Below, piece by piece: positions 1-10,150 of a stretch of 64,000 nt of DNA; within the stretch, counting starts at the first letter, position 1; every line of letters starts with the position of its first letter. The DNA is from Clavelina lepadiformis. Taxonomy: Eukaryota; Chordata; Ascidiacea; Aplousobranchia; Clavelinidae. The stretch is taken from NCBI RefSeq assembly GCF_947623445.1, contig NC_135246.1, positions 188,501-252,500 of the forward strand, in the 5' to 3' direction. The position numbers and the translations under genes were made by a program. Below the pieces are notes generated by a model. It was not told the origin of the DNA. It made no database searches and saw only the letters and a program-made list of their open reading frames with translations.

Positions 1-857
1 ACACTTAAGTTATTGTTTTTAAATTTGTTGAAGCTCTTTTTGAGGACTTGTTTTATCCGTCGTGAACCAACGATCTCCATTTGGAGATCGGTTTTGGTGA
101 CGTCTACCACTGTGGTAACTAAGCGAAGGAAGGAGGAGCGACAGGGATTTGAAATTACTTCATCGCGAAATCTAAGCACAAAGTGAGGCCACATGAGCAT
201 GACGATTGCCCCAGTTAAAATTTTATGCTGCCACTATATCCACACAACTTCTCGATTTGGATTTGGATTAACGGCTCGATATGGATCTCGATTTTATGCT
301 GCCTTAGGACAGGCGCCACTGCACAGATAAGCTAATCCACACGACTCGATTTAGGGCTGTTTAAATTGCCTGATTGCAAGCAGTGAATTTCGAACCCGCG
401 ACCTGTAGGTTTTAAACCGTCTTCCTTGCCACTACACCAATTGGTTTTGGATTGGAACAGTTACGGCCAATACGCGCCTAATACTATTATACCCCTTCTT
501 ACCTATACCCATATATATACCTATAGACCTATATATCCCTACGCGCCTTGTCGGTCTATCAAAATTGTGAGGCCAAAGTTGTTAGACAAAATATACAGAT
601 TTTGATTAAATTTTTTATTTATAATTTAATCATTGCTTTTAAAGAGATTTTGCAAAAAAACTTCAAAACTGGTGACGTCACCATGAGGACTACTTAAATT
701 AATTCCCTAAGATGAGATAAATAAAATGCAACACCGGTGGCGATTCAAAGTTGCAAAACTTTTCACTGGCAGATGATTTATAGAGAGAGAACTCTCATTG
801 ACAACCCTGCGTTTAACTGGGAACATCGTGCTCAGGGAACCCGCCATTATTACGTCA
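1..857. other. Spacer with no supported gene
   Basis: No convincing ORF. It contains a short imperfect direct duplication (around 221-260 and 293-350, sharing TTTTATGCTGCC and a later CCACAC..CTCGATTT block), a tRNA-like fragment listed separately, and an AT-rich stretch near 485-545 with several TATA/CCTATA steps. One TGACGTCA palindrome lies near 672. Confidence 0.5.
367..447 (-). repeat. tRNA-like fragment, possible SINE head
   Basis: On the minus strand, TGGTGTAGTGG resembles an RNA polymerase III A box and GGTTCGAA, about 35 bases later, resembles a B box. A TTTAAAA loop between GG and CC could be an anticodon arm reading UAA. The acceptor, D and T stems do not pair well. A decayed tRNA or the head of a tRNA-derived SINE is therefore likelier than a working tRNA. 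Confidence 0.3.
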
Positions 858-1409
858 TTAATGAGCAATGGCCGGAGAGAAAAGATACCTGGTTTTCCTG
901 ACCTCTTCCCAGTCCAAAGGAGATTGTGACGTAACCATATATGGCGTTGTCATGAAATGCGCGTCTTCAGCGACATCTGACTTGTTGGACTTTTCAGGAC
1001 TCGTCCCTCGAAAAGTCCTAACACCCTTCACACTCGACGAAACGCGCTTCTTCTGCGAAAAATAGATTTGTGACGTCATTATAACTCAAGTAAAGCTAAA
1101 TGTGCTCGAAGCTCCCTTTATAGGACAATTGTGGCGTCATACCTCGTCATCCATTTTGGCGACAAAATTTTTGACCAATCCTGTCATTTCCTCCTGCTGG
1201 TCACGTGCCTTGATAAGGAGCCTGTTATTCTTCCTCTTTCTCAAGTCCTCCCGCTCCCTCATGAGGAGGAGGCTCGGATCCGTGTCCCTAGACAACCTCT
1301 GACCGAACAAACGGTCCCTTTGCGCCATCTTGCGACGTTGCTGAAAGAAAATCTGCGCGAGTTCTTTTCTGACGTCATCGCATTCATCCTGTGTCTGCTG
1401 GATCTTCAT
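858..1409 (-). CDS. Unrecognised basic, helix-rich protein, two exons
   Basis: Two minus-strand exons fit together: 1143-1409 and 858-1052, joined by a 90-bp GT-AG intron (donor GAG|GTATGA, acceptor TTTCGCAG) that contains TGACGTCA. Phases agree (0/0) and the product is 153 residues to a stop at 858-860. The first exon is rich in Arg, Lys, Glu and Gln and should be helical; the second is Ser/Lys-rich. A pyrimidine-rich AG lies just before the ATG at 1409, so this could be an internal exon of a longer gene and the true start may lie upstream. A further donor at CCAG|GTATCT inside the second exon is possible. I do not recognise the family. Confidence 0.42.
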
Positions 1410-2841
1410 CCTGGAAGAAAAAGAAGAGTCTAGACCTGGTGAGGATGAATGTTGCTCTCACTCTGTCGGTGAGGAATCGTAATTTATTTCAGTGAACTGA
1501 CTTCGAGCAGAATCGACAGAAAGACAATGAGACATTATTACGTACGTCACAGGAAACGAATTTAGTCGTCACAATAACCTGCAATTGGCCTCGATTCCGC
1601 GATGTCCCGATATTTTAGACTGCAACCGATTCCTCTCTCTCAAATTCTCCTCTTTCGCTTGGTGAACTCGGTTGACCCTTGATCGCAGTGACGTCATTTC
1701 AAACGAGGAGCGATACTTGAAGTTCAAAGCTTAAAGTTCATAACTTGCTCAGTTTATGATGAGCAGATAGAGAATGCTGGTGAATATGAATCAAACATTT
1801 TAAATAGGATTAAGACTTGCAATGTCTGGGCTAAGCTGCTCTGGACGCTTTCCCAAACACAACTATGTGACACCTTGACAAGCTTATTAACCATTTGAGC
1901 AAAAGAAAAAATTGAATTTCACTCTCAAGGTTACTGAATAAACTCCGTTGCAAGGATAAAGTGAAGAGAAACAACTTTATATGAAGCAATGCTAAGCTGT
2001 TACAACTTCATATTTCTACAGAAACAACAACCGTCCATAAGATACAACTTTATAAGAACGAAGCAACTTGATCGCGACTCGCCAACTCTCTCTTCTGTCC
2101 TTATGCCTTGGCTTGACTTAGAAGGAAGTTCCGATTAGAAAGTTGAGTTTCTACGAACTTTTGTTGCTCGCATTTCTAAGAATCGTGATCGAGACCCCCC
2201 TTTGAAGGAGAATTTCCCAACACGTTTGCAAAAACAACAACAATATCTTCTTTGAACAAACAGGCCAAGAACCAACAAAGGCCACAGCTTTCATGTCGCG
2301 CGTGTCTAAGAACACAAATTCAGGAGATTATAAAATTATGAAGTAACAATTGAGATCCTCAAAAATAGACTGAGCGATGACACGTTTGTAAAAACATCAT
2401 ATTTTATCGATTTGACAGAATTGTTGATCGATTTGAACAACACGGGGTGACACAAACACGCTAAAATGTAATTATGATGTACGGGTGTAATATGTCATTT
2501 ACAAAAAAATGATAAAAATTCCGGAATTCCGCCTTCGTATATGACCTCCATTAACTCCATTACGAATACGTTCACTTGTGACGTCGTCAGGAAGTGACGT
2601 TGGTGGAGAGAGGTTGCGTGCAGTGTTATAAGATGGGGGTGGCGACATACTAAGACAAAAATGATCTTAATGTTAATAGGTTGGGAAAGTATTCACATCT
2701 TATATGACGTCACAATCAACAAAAATGACGCAATTATCTCTACATTTCAACCATTCGTCTCGGTTTTGTTTCCACGCCGAATCCGCGATATTATGAATAT
2801 GGCGGAGATAGGGCAGAGGCGCCTGTGCAAACATCAGACGC
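1410..2841. other. Spacer with no supported gene
   Basis: No ORF longer than about 90 codons looks coding. TGACGTCA occurs near 1689 and 2705. If the gene at 858-1409 has upstream exons they would lie here, but I cannot place them. Confidence 0.4.
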
Positions 2842-3228
2842 TTATAACGAACTCTCGACAATCGCTTTTGTTGAATTGTCGAATATCTCAACGGTGCTTA
2901 AACGAAACATTTTACGCGCTTTCCCCCCTGCATCTTCTATAATTGCGTCATAAAGCAACATGTGAAAACGCGATGGCGGACTTTCATGAATTGTTACAAA
3001 TAACCTGGACGAGTTTTGAGGCGATCGCGGGTTGAATCCAGATTTCATGAATTGAGCAGCAGAAGAGGTTGTAAGGTGTATGACGTCATATGCATACAAT
3101 GCACGGAGACATATGAACAGCCAGGCACTGCTGCTTTTCACGGCAAACCGTTTGATACTTTCTGCAATTTCAGCCTGGAACCGTTGAGCTAGTTTACTGC
3201 GTAGTGTCAGTTCCTTATTCCCGGACAT
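2842..3228 (-). CDS. Hypothetical protein, head to head with the Wnt gene
   Basis: An open frame starts at the ATG of 3228 and runs to a stop at 2842 (128 residues). Its first 75 codons contain a plausible amphipathic and then hydrophobic stretch (AWLFICLRALYAY). A donor-like CCAG|GTTATT near residue 75 may end a first exon there. A TATAAAT box on the same strand (complement 3277-3283) lies about 50 bp upstream of the ATG, which favours a real transcript. I recognise no domain. It could be a chance ORF opposite the Wnt promoter. Confidence 0.3.
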   Translation of the reverse strand: MSGNKELTLRSKLAQRFQAEIAESIKRFAVKSSSAWLFICLRALYAYDVIHLTTSSAAQFMKSGFNPRSPQNSSRLFVTIHESPPSRFHMLLYDAIIEDAGGKARKMFRLSTVEIFDNSTKAIVESSL

Positions 3229-3276
3229 AGCTGACAAATTTTAACAAAATAAATTTAAGCAATTTTGCAGCAAAAT

Positions 3277-3304
3277 TTATAAGGTTTGAAATAAATATAA
3301 AGAA
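3277..3304. promoter_or_regulatory. Back-to-back TATA boxes, probable bidirectional promoter
   Basis: TATAAAG at 3298-3304 on the plus strand lies about 110 bp before the Wnt ATG. TATAAAT at complement 3277-3283 lies about 50 bp before the minus-strand ATG at 3228. The two boxes face opposite ways only 14 bp apart. The Wnt assignment is the better supported one. Confidence 0.4.
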
Positions 3305-3414
3305 GCGCGACCGAGACTGACAGTCATGTGAACGCGATGGGCTCGAAAAGTTTCGATTCAAATATTTCTCGATTTCCGACCATCGTCTGTAAATACCGGA
3401 ACCTGACCCCACTC

Positions 3415-5276
3415 ATGCTGAAGATACACGTCATTATTTACGCCATCAACGTGGGAGCTGTTGGCATAGCAACCGCGATACAATGGCTGTGAGTTGACGA
3501 AATAAACTTCCACTGATGTCGTCATAAAGCTAATATCTTTTTTTTGCTCCAGGTCGATCAGCAAAGCGCTCTCGTTGGGAATAGAGCCACAACCCCCCAT
3601 CTACATCGACCTTTGTGAGGATGGAAAGTATTTGTCGCAGGGGCAAAAGAAGGTGATTCCCCTCCTAGCTTTCACCTCGATCTTCTTCCTCCACTCACGT
3701 TGAAAGTTGTTCGCAGATCTGCCGCCAGTATTACTCGATCATGAGCTCTGTCGTGGAGGGCGCCACCCTGGCACTGACAGAGTGCCAGCGGCAATTCGAG
3801 AACGAGAAGTGGAACTGCTCCACCCAAGAGAGACGACGGATCAGAAAGCGATCCTTATTTGGGAGGAGCCTGACTTCAGGAACGCGCGAGTCTGCGTTTG
3901 TTTACGCGGTCAGTTCAGCGGCGGTCGCCTTCTCCGTCACCAGGGATTGCAGGCGGGGCCACATCGATGGCTGCGGATGTGACATGTCGTGGCCACACCG
4001 GGCCCAGAAAGTTTCGGGCTTCGACTGGAGCGGATGCTCGGACAACATCGCGTGGGGAGCCGAGATGTCGCGAGTCTTCATCGATGCGGAGGAGAGCACG
4101 AGGCTGCATCGGAGGGGGAGGAACAAGCGGTGGAAGGAGCGGAAACGCGCGCGGAATGAGATGACGATCAACCTCAACAACAACAGAGTGGGGAGGGAAG
4201 TAAGTAGCGGATGTGACGTAAAAATTATTTGCAGTTCCCAAAACTTGATTCTTTTGAATGACGTGCAAACAACCGCCGTCATAGAGAGACTTATGATGTC
4301 ACGTCTCTGCGCTTGAGTAGAAAGTTGTCATACCCGTTTGTAATGTGAGTCGGGAAGTGCCACTTAAAGCCACTTCATGAATCGATTCTAGAACCTTCTC
4401 TGGAATTTCCAACTCGTGCGTCTGCTTCGGTTTATTGAAAGAAATTTTCCAGATTTTAAACAAAACAATAAGATCATTGTTTTCCGATCATAACCACTAG
4501 CGCGAGAATCCATTATTCGATTTCAGTAGTGACGGGAGACTAAATTGTTGGCGGTTTGAACGGGCTCTTTCGTAAAAGCAACTTTCTATGCAACTTAGGC
4601 CAATTTCTGAACTTAACACATCACAAACGACCTTTTCCAACTAACTGATGTTGTGTGTGACGTCATAAGCAGTTCTACAAGATTTGGCGCCTGTGAAATA
4701 TTTCTCTTTCATTTGATCCAATCAAAGTGAATGTTTCTTCATCATCAGAGCGTGGAGGAGTCGATGACGCGTCGGTGTAAGTGCCACGGGACATCCGGAA
4801 GCTGCATTGGGAAGACTTGCTGGAGGACTCTTCCTGATTTTGAAGAGGTCGGCCGCAGTCTGAAGACAAAGTACAAAGGAGCGGCACAGGTAGGTTCTGT
4901 CACGCGAAGCTGTCTCATGGTAAGCCCCGGAAAAGCTGGGTCGTTTATTCCAACCTTTGTCGTCATTCCACTGCAGGTCCACGTCAAACGAAAGTACGGG
5001 CGACCCTTTTTCAAGGCCAAGGGTGAATCGGGAAAGCGGATAATCAACTCCGAACTTGTCTTCCTGCGGAAATCCCCGGACGCTTGTTCCACCTTCGGAC
5101 GAAGATGCTCTTCTGACATCACAAGCCCGGATAATTGTGACGTCATGTGCTGTGGACGGGGATATTCGACGAGGTTTAGATACGCGACGACCGAATGCAA
5201 GTGCAAGTTCAAGTGGTGTTGTAAGGTCGACTGTGACACTTGTAACACGACCTTCACCGAGCACACCTGCCTGTGA
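3415..5276 (+). CDS. Wnt family secreted ligand
   Basis: A secreted Wnt glycoprotein that would bind Frizzled/LRP receptors. Five exons join in phase: 3415-3488, 3553-3652, 3717-4199, 4749-4889 and 4977-5276, giving 365 residues plus stop. The first 25 residues form a hydrophobic signal peptide. Wnt hallmarks follow in order: ICRQYY..M, ENEKWNCST, RESAFVYAVSSA, GFDWSGCSDN, the CKCHGTSGSCIGKTCW core that holds the conserved acylated serine, and a cysteine-rich end with CCGRGY, CKCKFKWCC and HTCL. Introns are 64, 64, 549 and 87 bp. A very basic insertion (about residues 185-207) sits before the NNNRVGRE stretch. The core most resembles the Wnt2/Wnt4 group, but I leave the subfamily open. An AATAAA follows at 5399. 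Confidence 0.95.
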
Positions 5277-5398
5277 CGACGCTCATTGGTCAGTTCAAAT
5301 TTGATTGACAAATTGCCTAAACCTTTGCATGCTTCAGTGCGCAGTGATGACGTATCATTCTTTTGTAAATATCTTCGTTGATCGAAGTTTGTCGTAAA

Positions 5399-5404
5399 AA
5401 TAAA
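5399..5404 (+). terminator. Polyadenylation signal of the Wnt gene
   Basis: AATAAA, 123 bases after the Wnt stop codon. It is followed within about 60 bp by the opposed signal of CCT6, so the two 3' ends nearly meet. Confidence 0.6.
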
Positions 5405-5464
5405 GTTACATGAAAATCACATTTTTCTGGCAGAGAAAACACAAAGTCGGATTTTTAGGAAAAT

Positions 5465-5470
5465 TTTATT
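5465..5470 (-). terminator. Polyadenylation signal of CCT6
   Basis: AATAAA on the minus strand, about 100 bases past the CCT6 stop at 5572. Confidence 0.55.
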
Positions 5471-5571
5471 CGCAAATCTTGTTTAAATGACAACATAGAG
5501 GAACACGCGCCGTTTCATGCGCTGACGTCAACATTGAGCTTGCTTCGAGAAAGTCATTATGATGTCATAGA

Positions 5572-8492
5572 TCAACCTTTCAAAGTCGCCATCCCGGCTC
5601 TCATCATCTCGTCGACCAACAGCAGGTTGGAGGCGATCACAGTGCTACGTCACAAACAGTTTGTTACGTCATAATCATATATGTATAAAAGCAGGTTAAT
5701 AGCTTTTAAGGAATTGATCGTGACCAGCCCCCCCACTGGGGCTTCCCCGAAAGTTTAATAGCGAAAGTCACGTGGACAAATCGACTCACCATGAATTGAG
5801 GAGTTGCTTGCAGACGCAATAATTATCGACTATTCCCGCGTCGACCGGGTTTATCGGCTCCCCTGTTCACACAATAAAACATTGTGACGTCACACTCGAA
5901 TAATATTTAAGAACTAAACAGTGTTACGTCATAAAGAAAGTCGACCCGGACGCACCAGACTGAAGGTCGACGCCGACAGGCAGATCGCTGCTGGCGAATT
6001 CCTGCTGCAACTTGACGATCGTCTCCTGGGGATCGAGTCCCGCGTTCTGGGCGAGCACTTTGGGGATGACCAACAGCGCGTCGGCGAACGCCTGGACCAC
6101 ACGACCGGTTAAATCTTGACGTGACCACAACAAGCAACAAACCTGGTGCTCACCTGCACGCCCAGCTGAGTCCGGCCTTTCACGCTCGGCTTGTACCGCA
6201 TGAGGGCGTCGTACGCCGCTATCTGGAACCCGCCCGCGCCGGGGACCACGCAACCTGCGTCACATTCATTGTTACATCACAATCCAGTGCTGGAGTTGCT
6301 AATAAAGAAAATTTAAATCACTAACCGTCGTCGATCGCGTTTTTGACAGCGCGAAGGCCATCGCGGACGGCGTCTTTGATCTGTGTAATTGTGTGTTTGT
6401 TCGGTCCTTTAATAAGGATGGTCACGCTGCGAGGGTCCTGGCATTTCTCAACAAAAGTAAATTTCGATTCACCCTGTCGAGGAATGGAGCAACATTTCAG
6501 GTCATGCTCCAGTGAAGATGAACAATGCTAATGACGACAGATCGTAAAATGACGGCAAAGTTACCAAAACATGTTCGTAGACGAGACCGGCTTTGCCGAG
6601 GCTCTCAGGACTCAGCTCGTCGACCGAGTTCATGGCGATCCCACCGCACGCGAGCACGAGCCGCTCCATGTTCCTCCTCTTCGCGCGCCTCAACGCCACG
6701 ATCCCGTTCTTAGCCAGCATGTCCAGCGAGAGGGGATCTATTCCCTGCGACATGAAAACAACGCTTGATTGCACATACATCGACATCATCCACTTTTTTA
6801 CAAGTAGGTCAGAGATGGTTTTATTTAAACTGAACGGGTTTGAGCTTTCGCTACAAACAGCTCTGCAAAAATAAAATGTTGTTGTCAACGGCGATACCTT
6901 CTGGTTGATCAGAACGAATCCTTTGCTCGGGTCATCCCCGCACATCTGCGTAAACACAATTATGACGTCACAATGTCGAGAGACATTGACAGAGTTATAA
7001 AAATGTGAAAAATCCAATAACCGCCTGACCTGATTTTTCAGAGCAATCACTTTGTTGACTTTGTCGTTTGTGAATCTTCTTTCTGCTTCGACCAACTTCT
7101 CTCGTTCTTCGGCGGATTTATAGAAGAAGCCCGCGTTCACCTCGCTGTGCACAACCTCATTCAATGCAAGTTCTCAACATTTAATACAGATCGACCTACC
7201 TTTTCTCGTACTCCATAGAAACATTACACGTTAAAATATAAGCGTCCTGGACCCTCTTCTTCATATCGGGATGTCTCGCGCCGTGGTCCATCACGATTCC
7301 GTTTATCAAGCTGCGATTAGACGACAATGCAACACTGCGTTGAACACACACTAAGTTAAACCTGCACGAACCTGGTGTCGCAGTCGAGCTTGTGCTGCAT
7401 CTCCATGATCTCCACCATGTGGAGGTTGATCGGCTCTTCTTCCCGTTTCACAGCGAGCACCGCATCAACCACCACCTCGGTCAGCTGTTCCGCCAACTTG
7501 TGGTGGACTTTGGTCACTAATGAGGTGCGCGCGACATCAATCAAACGCTCGCGGCTCACTTTTATGTCGAATTTGATCGAATCTAGAACCTCCAACGATT
7601 TGTCTTTGGCCAGCTCGAAACCCTCGGTGATAATTCGTGGATGGACGCCCTGAAGGTGAGTGCTTATGAGGTCATAGTCACATGCAGCGCACTAATTATT
7701 GCATCAAACCACCACCAACCTCTTGTACATAATTGTCGGCTTGCTTCAGCAGTTCTCCGATTATGAGGACATTTGATGTCGTACCGTCACCCGTGATGTC
7801 GTCTTGTGCTGTTGCCACCTGACAACAAACAACAAACCCTTGGCGTCAACTGAACAAACGCTGCAATTTTCAAGGAAATGAAAATTTCATATTATTCTTT
7901 CAACAAAATGTTTGCTGAGTCCTTGACACTGATATGATTAAACTCCTCCTTGTAAAACTCTACAAATGCACAGAGTTGTGTTACGCAATCGAAAATTTGG
8001 ATTTCATTTCACGGATTGGCCACACCTTATAGTCGCTGGTCAGTTCAATTTGACGAGAGTTACCTTGGCGATCAAGCTTGCTGTGGGATGTTGGATCTGC
8101 ATCTCGTGGAGGAGGACATTTCCATCCTTGGTCAGTTTAATGTCCCCGGCTCCAGATACCAGCCTGAAGAAGAAAGTTATTCAAATATCTTAACACTAAA
8201 AAGAGTTGCAGACATAAGTGAAACTAGAACTTGACCATCGCGACTTTCATTTGTAGCTTTTTTACTAATTCCCGCTTCACATTCCCGTGACCAGTCACAA
8301 AATGCTTCATTTTTGAGCAAAACATAGCGCGCTTGTTAAATCATAGAACGCTTACATTTTCATGGTGCCCTTTGGTCCAAGGTTGGTTCGAAGGATATCT
8401 TGCAGACCTCGCGCCGCGCTGATGTTGATCGCCAGAGCCTGAGTTGATCGAGCCACCTCCGCTTTCGGGTTCAAGGACTTGATTGCCGCCAT
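5572..8492 (-). CDS. CCT6: T-complex protein 1 subunit zeta (CCT6, TRiC chaperonin)
   Basis: One of the eight subunits of the cytosolic chaperonin ring that folds actin, tubulin and other proteins with ATP. Thirteen minus-strand exons join with consistent phases: 8356-8492, 8064-8163, 7720-7818, 7372-7649, 7200-7310, 7030-7144, 6898-6945, 6565-6744, 6326-6473, 6154-6254, 5956-6091, 5790-5862 and 5572-5644. The product is 532 residues, against about 531 in vertebrates. Visible motifs are LGPKGTMKM near the start, the group II chaperonin ATP motif GDGTTSN in exon 3, the zeta-type block [17 protein letters not shown], and [20 protein letters not shown]. It ends MATLKG, like other CCT6 proteins. 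Introns are mostly 80-240 bp and several carry TGACGTCA. It is convergent with the Wnt gene. I see no break. Confidence 0.97.
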
Positions 8493-8750
8493 TTAGCAAA
8501 TTACAGAAACAGTTTGAAAGTCTAAGAAGATAGCTGGGCAAGAAATAAGAGTCAAAAGAACGATTCTATTTCATAATTTCATCATCAAACACCTGCAGAC
8601 AACTTTGCTCACAAGGTTGGTGCAAATTGTGGATTTTGCAGGAAAATGTTATAAAGATTTTGGCCTAAATTCAATCACTCCGTTAATGATTTGTGATCCT
8701 ACTCCTAACTTGTGGCTAATAAATTAAAATTTTAGATTTTAAATTCTCAA

Positions 8751-8873
8751 AGCCAGATTGGAAAGTTTGCCAAATGTGTGGGGATTAAAATTAATTGCGC
8801 ATACAATGGCTGTTGTTTCATCTTGTTGCACAGGGCATTTCTCACCCAAAAACAGCAAACTTTCTAATGTGGT
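8751..8873. mobile_element. Short MITE-like element, family 1
   Basis: About 123 bp. The left end AGCCAGATTGGAAAGTTTGC and the reverse complement of the right end, AACCACATTAGAAAGTTTGC, form imperfect terminal inverted repeats. A related copy lies in inverted orientation at 21491-21617 and a partial one at 10051-10150; shared core words include ATTGCGC, CTGTTGTTTC and TCTCACCCAAAAACA. No coding capacity. Confidence 0.6.
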
Positions 8874-9662
8874 TGCAGATACAACAAAATACACTGATGC
8901 TGATTAGCAGAGCACCGTCCACAAAGCAAAGCATAATATCGTAAAAGTGGAACAAAAACCACCTAAGTCCAAACAGAATTCACGATTGGACTAACAACTA
9001 AGCAATCAGTCTCTAAAATAAGCGACAGAGTTTAGGAGAATAGCAACAGTTTAGCATTGGACTGAAAAGTACTTTTACTGTTTTGGACTAGAAATCGTGC
9101 AGACCAGACTGCAGAATACGGCAGGAGTACACATAAGATTTTTGGTCAAAATGGTTTCGCACACCAGTAAGCTAAAATATCACGCTCGTTTTTGGGAAGT
9201 TTCTCTTAAAAAAGATAATCGATCAAAAAAGGGAGTTTTTGTAAAAACTGACCTTTATAAAAATCTTTTACTTCTTTCTTTTCTAATGTACAAGGCCATC
9301 TTTACCAGGAATGTTGGACGAGCTTTCACCACAAATTGCACACCACAGTTTTGCTGATGCCCTTCCAATATCTCGTTTAAAACAACCACATTCTGCACCT
9401 TGGCATGAAAATACGCAAATTTTCACGAATGATGGCACAGAAGCCTTAAATCTTTATTTGTAATAAACTGGCATTCAAGCGACCAGTTTTTCTTTGTTTC
9501 TTCAATACAATTTGAAATAAAACCAAAAATAACAGCATGCACATTGATGAATCTCTCACGTGTTTGTACCACACTTTCCATTATGGTCTATTGCAAATTT
9601 TGTATAATCCACCAGATTTCTCCGGTTAAAGTTGGCTTATTGCCATTTTGTCCTATATTTCC

Positions 9663-9917
9663 GGACTGCGGAGTATGACTGTTTTAAGCAAGATCTTGAG
9701 TGTGCCAAACAACCAAATGCGACAAGTGCGGTAAAAATACTCAGACGCAATTACACAGTAATGTATAAAGTTTGGCTTAGGTTATTTAATCTTTAAATCA
9801 ATTGAAAATTTAGTGAACAGAAGTTCTATCCAAGTTACAAAATAACGCACCTTGAGTGCGGCACTAAACCTCATGAAAAGCGATATTAAGCGCGCCTGTG
9901 CCAAACTCTGCGGTATG
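9663..9917. mobile_element. MITE-like element, family 2, uninterrupted copy
   Basis: About 255 bp, from CCGGACTGCGGAGTATGACT to the AAACTCTGCGGTATG end. It aligns along its length with 21783-22308, sharing CAAGATCTTGAGTGTGCC-like, GACAAGTGCGGT, CTCAGACGCAATTA, AACAGAAGTTC and ATAACGCACCTT blocks. The ends form imperfect inverted repeats of about 14 bp. It lacks the roughly 240-bp insertion present in the other copy. Confidence 0.6.
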
Positions 9918-10050
9918 CCTATATTTTGTTATACCGGCTAGGCCTACTATTACGTTGGCATGACGCAATCGGCATTCCAATTAACCGTATTGGAATTTTC
10001 ATCCAGTGCAGGGTGGATGATGGTGAGGACATTTTCCAACAGGGTTCTAA

Positions 10051-10150
10051 GCGAGATTGGAAAGTTTGTTAAGTGCGTGGGGAATATAAATTAATTGTAC
10101 GTGTTATCTTGTGGGGATTTCTCACCCAAAAACACTCTTCCAATTTTGCT
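10051..10150. mobile_element. Partial MITE-like element, family 1
   Basis: It shares GAGATTGGAAAGTTTG, the GCGTGGGGAATA region and TTTCTCACCCAAAAACA with the copy at 8751, but the right end is decayed. Confidence 0.45.
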
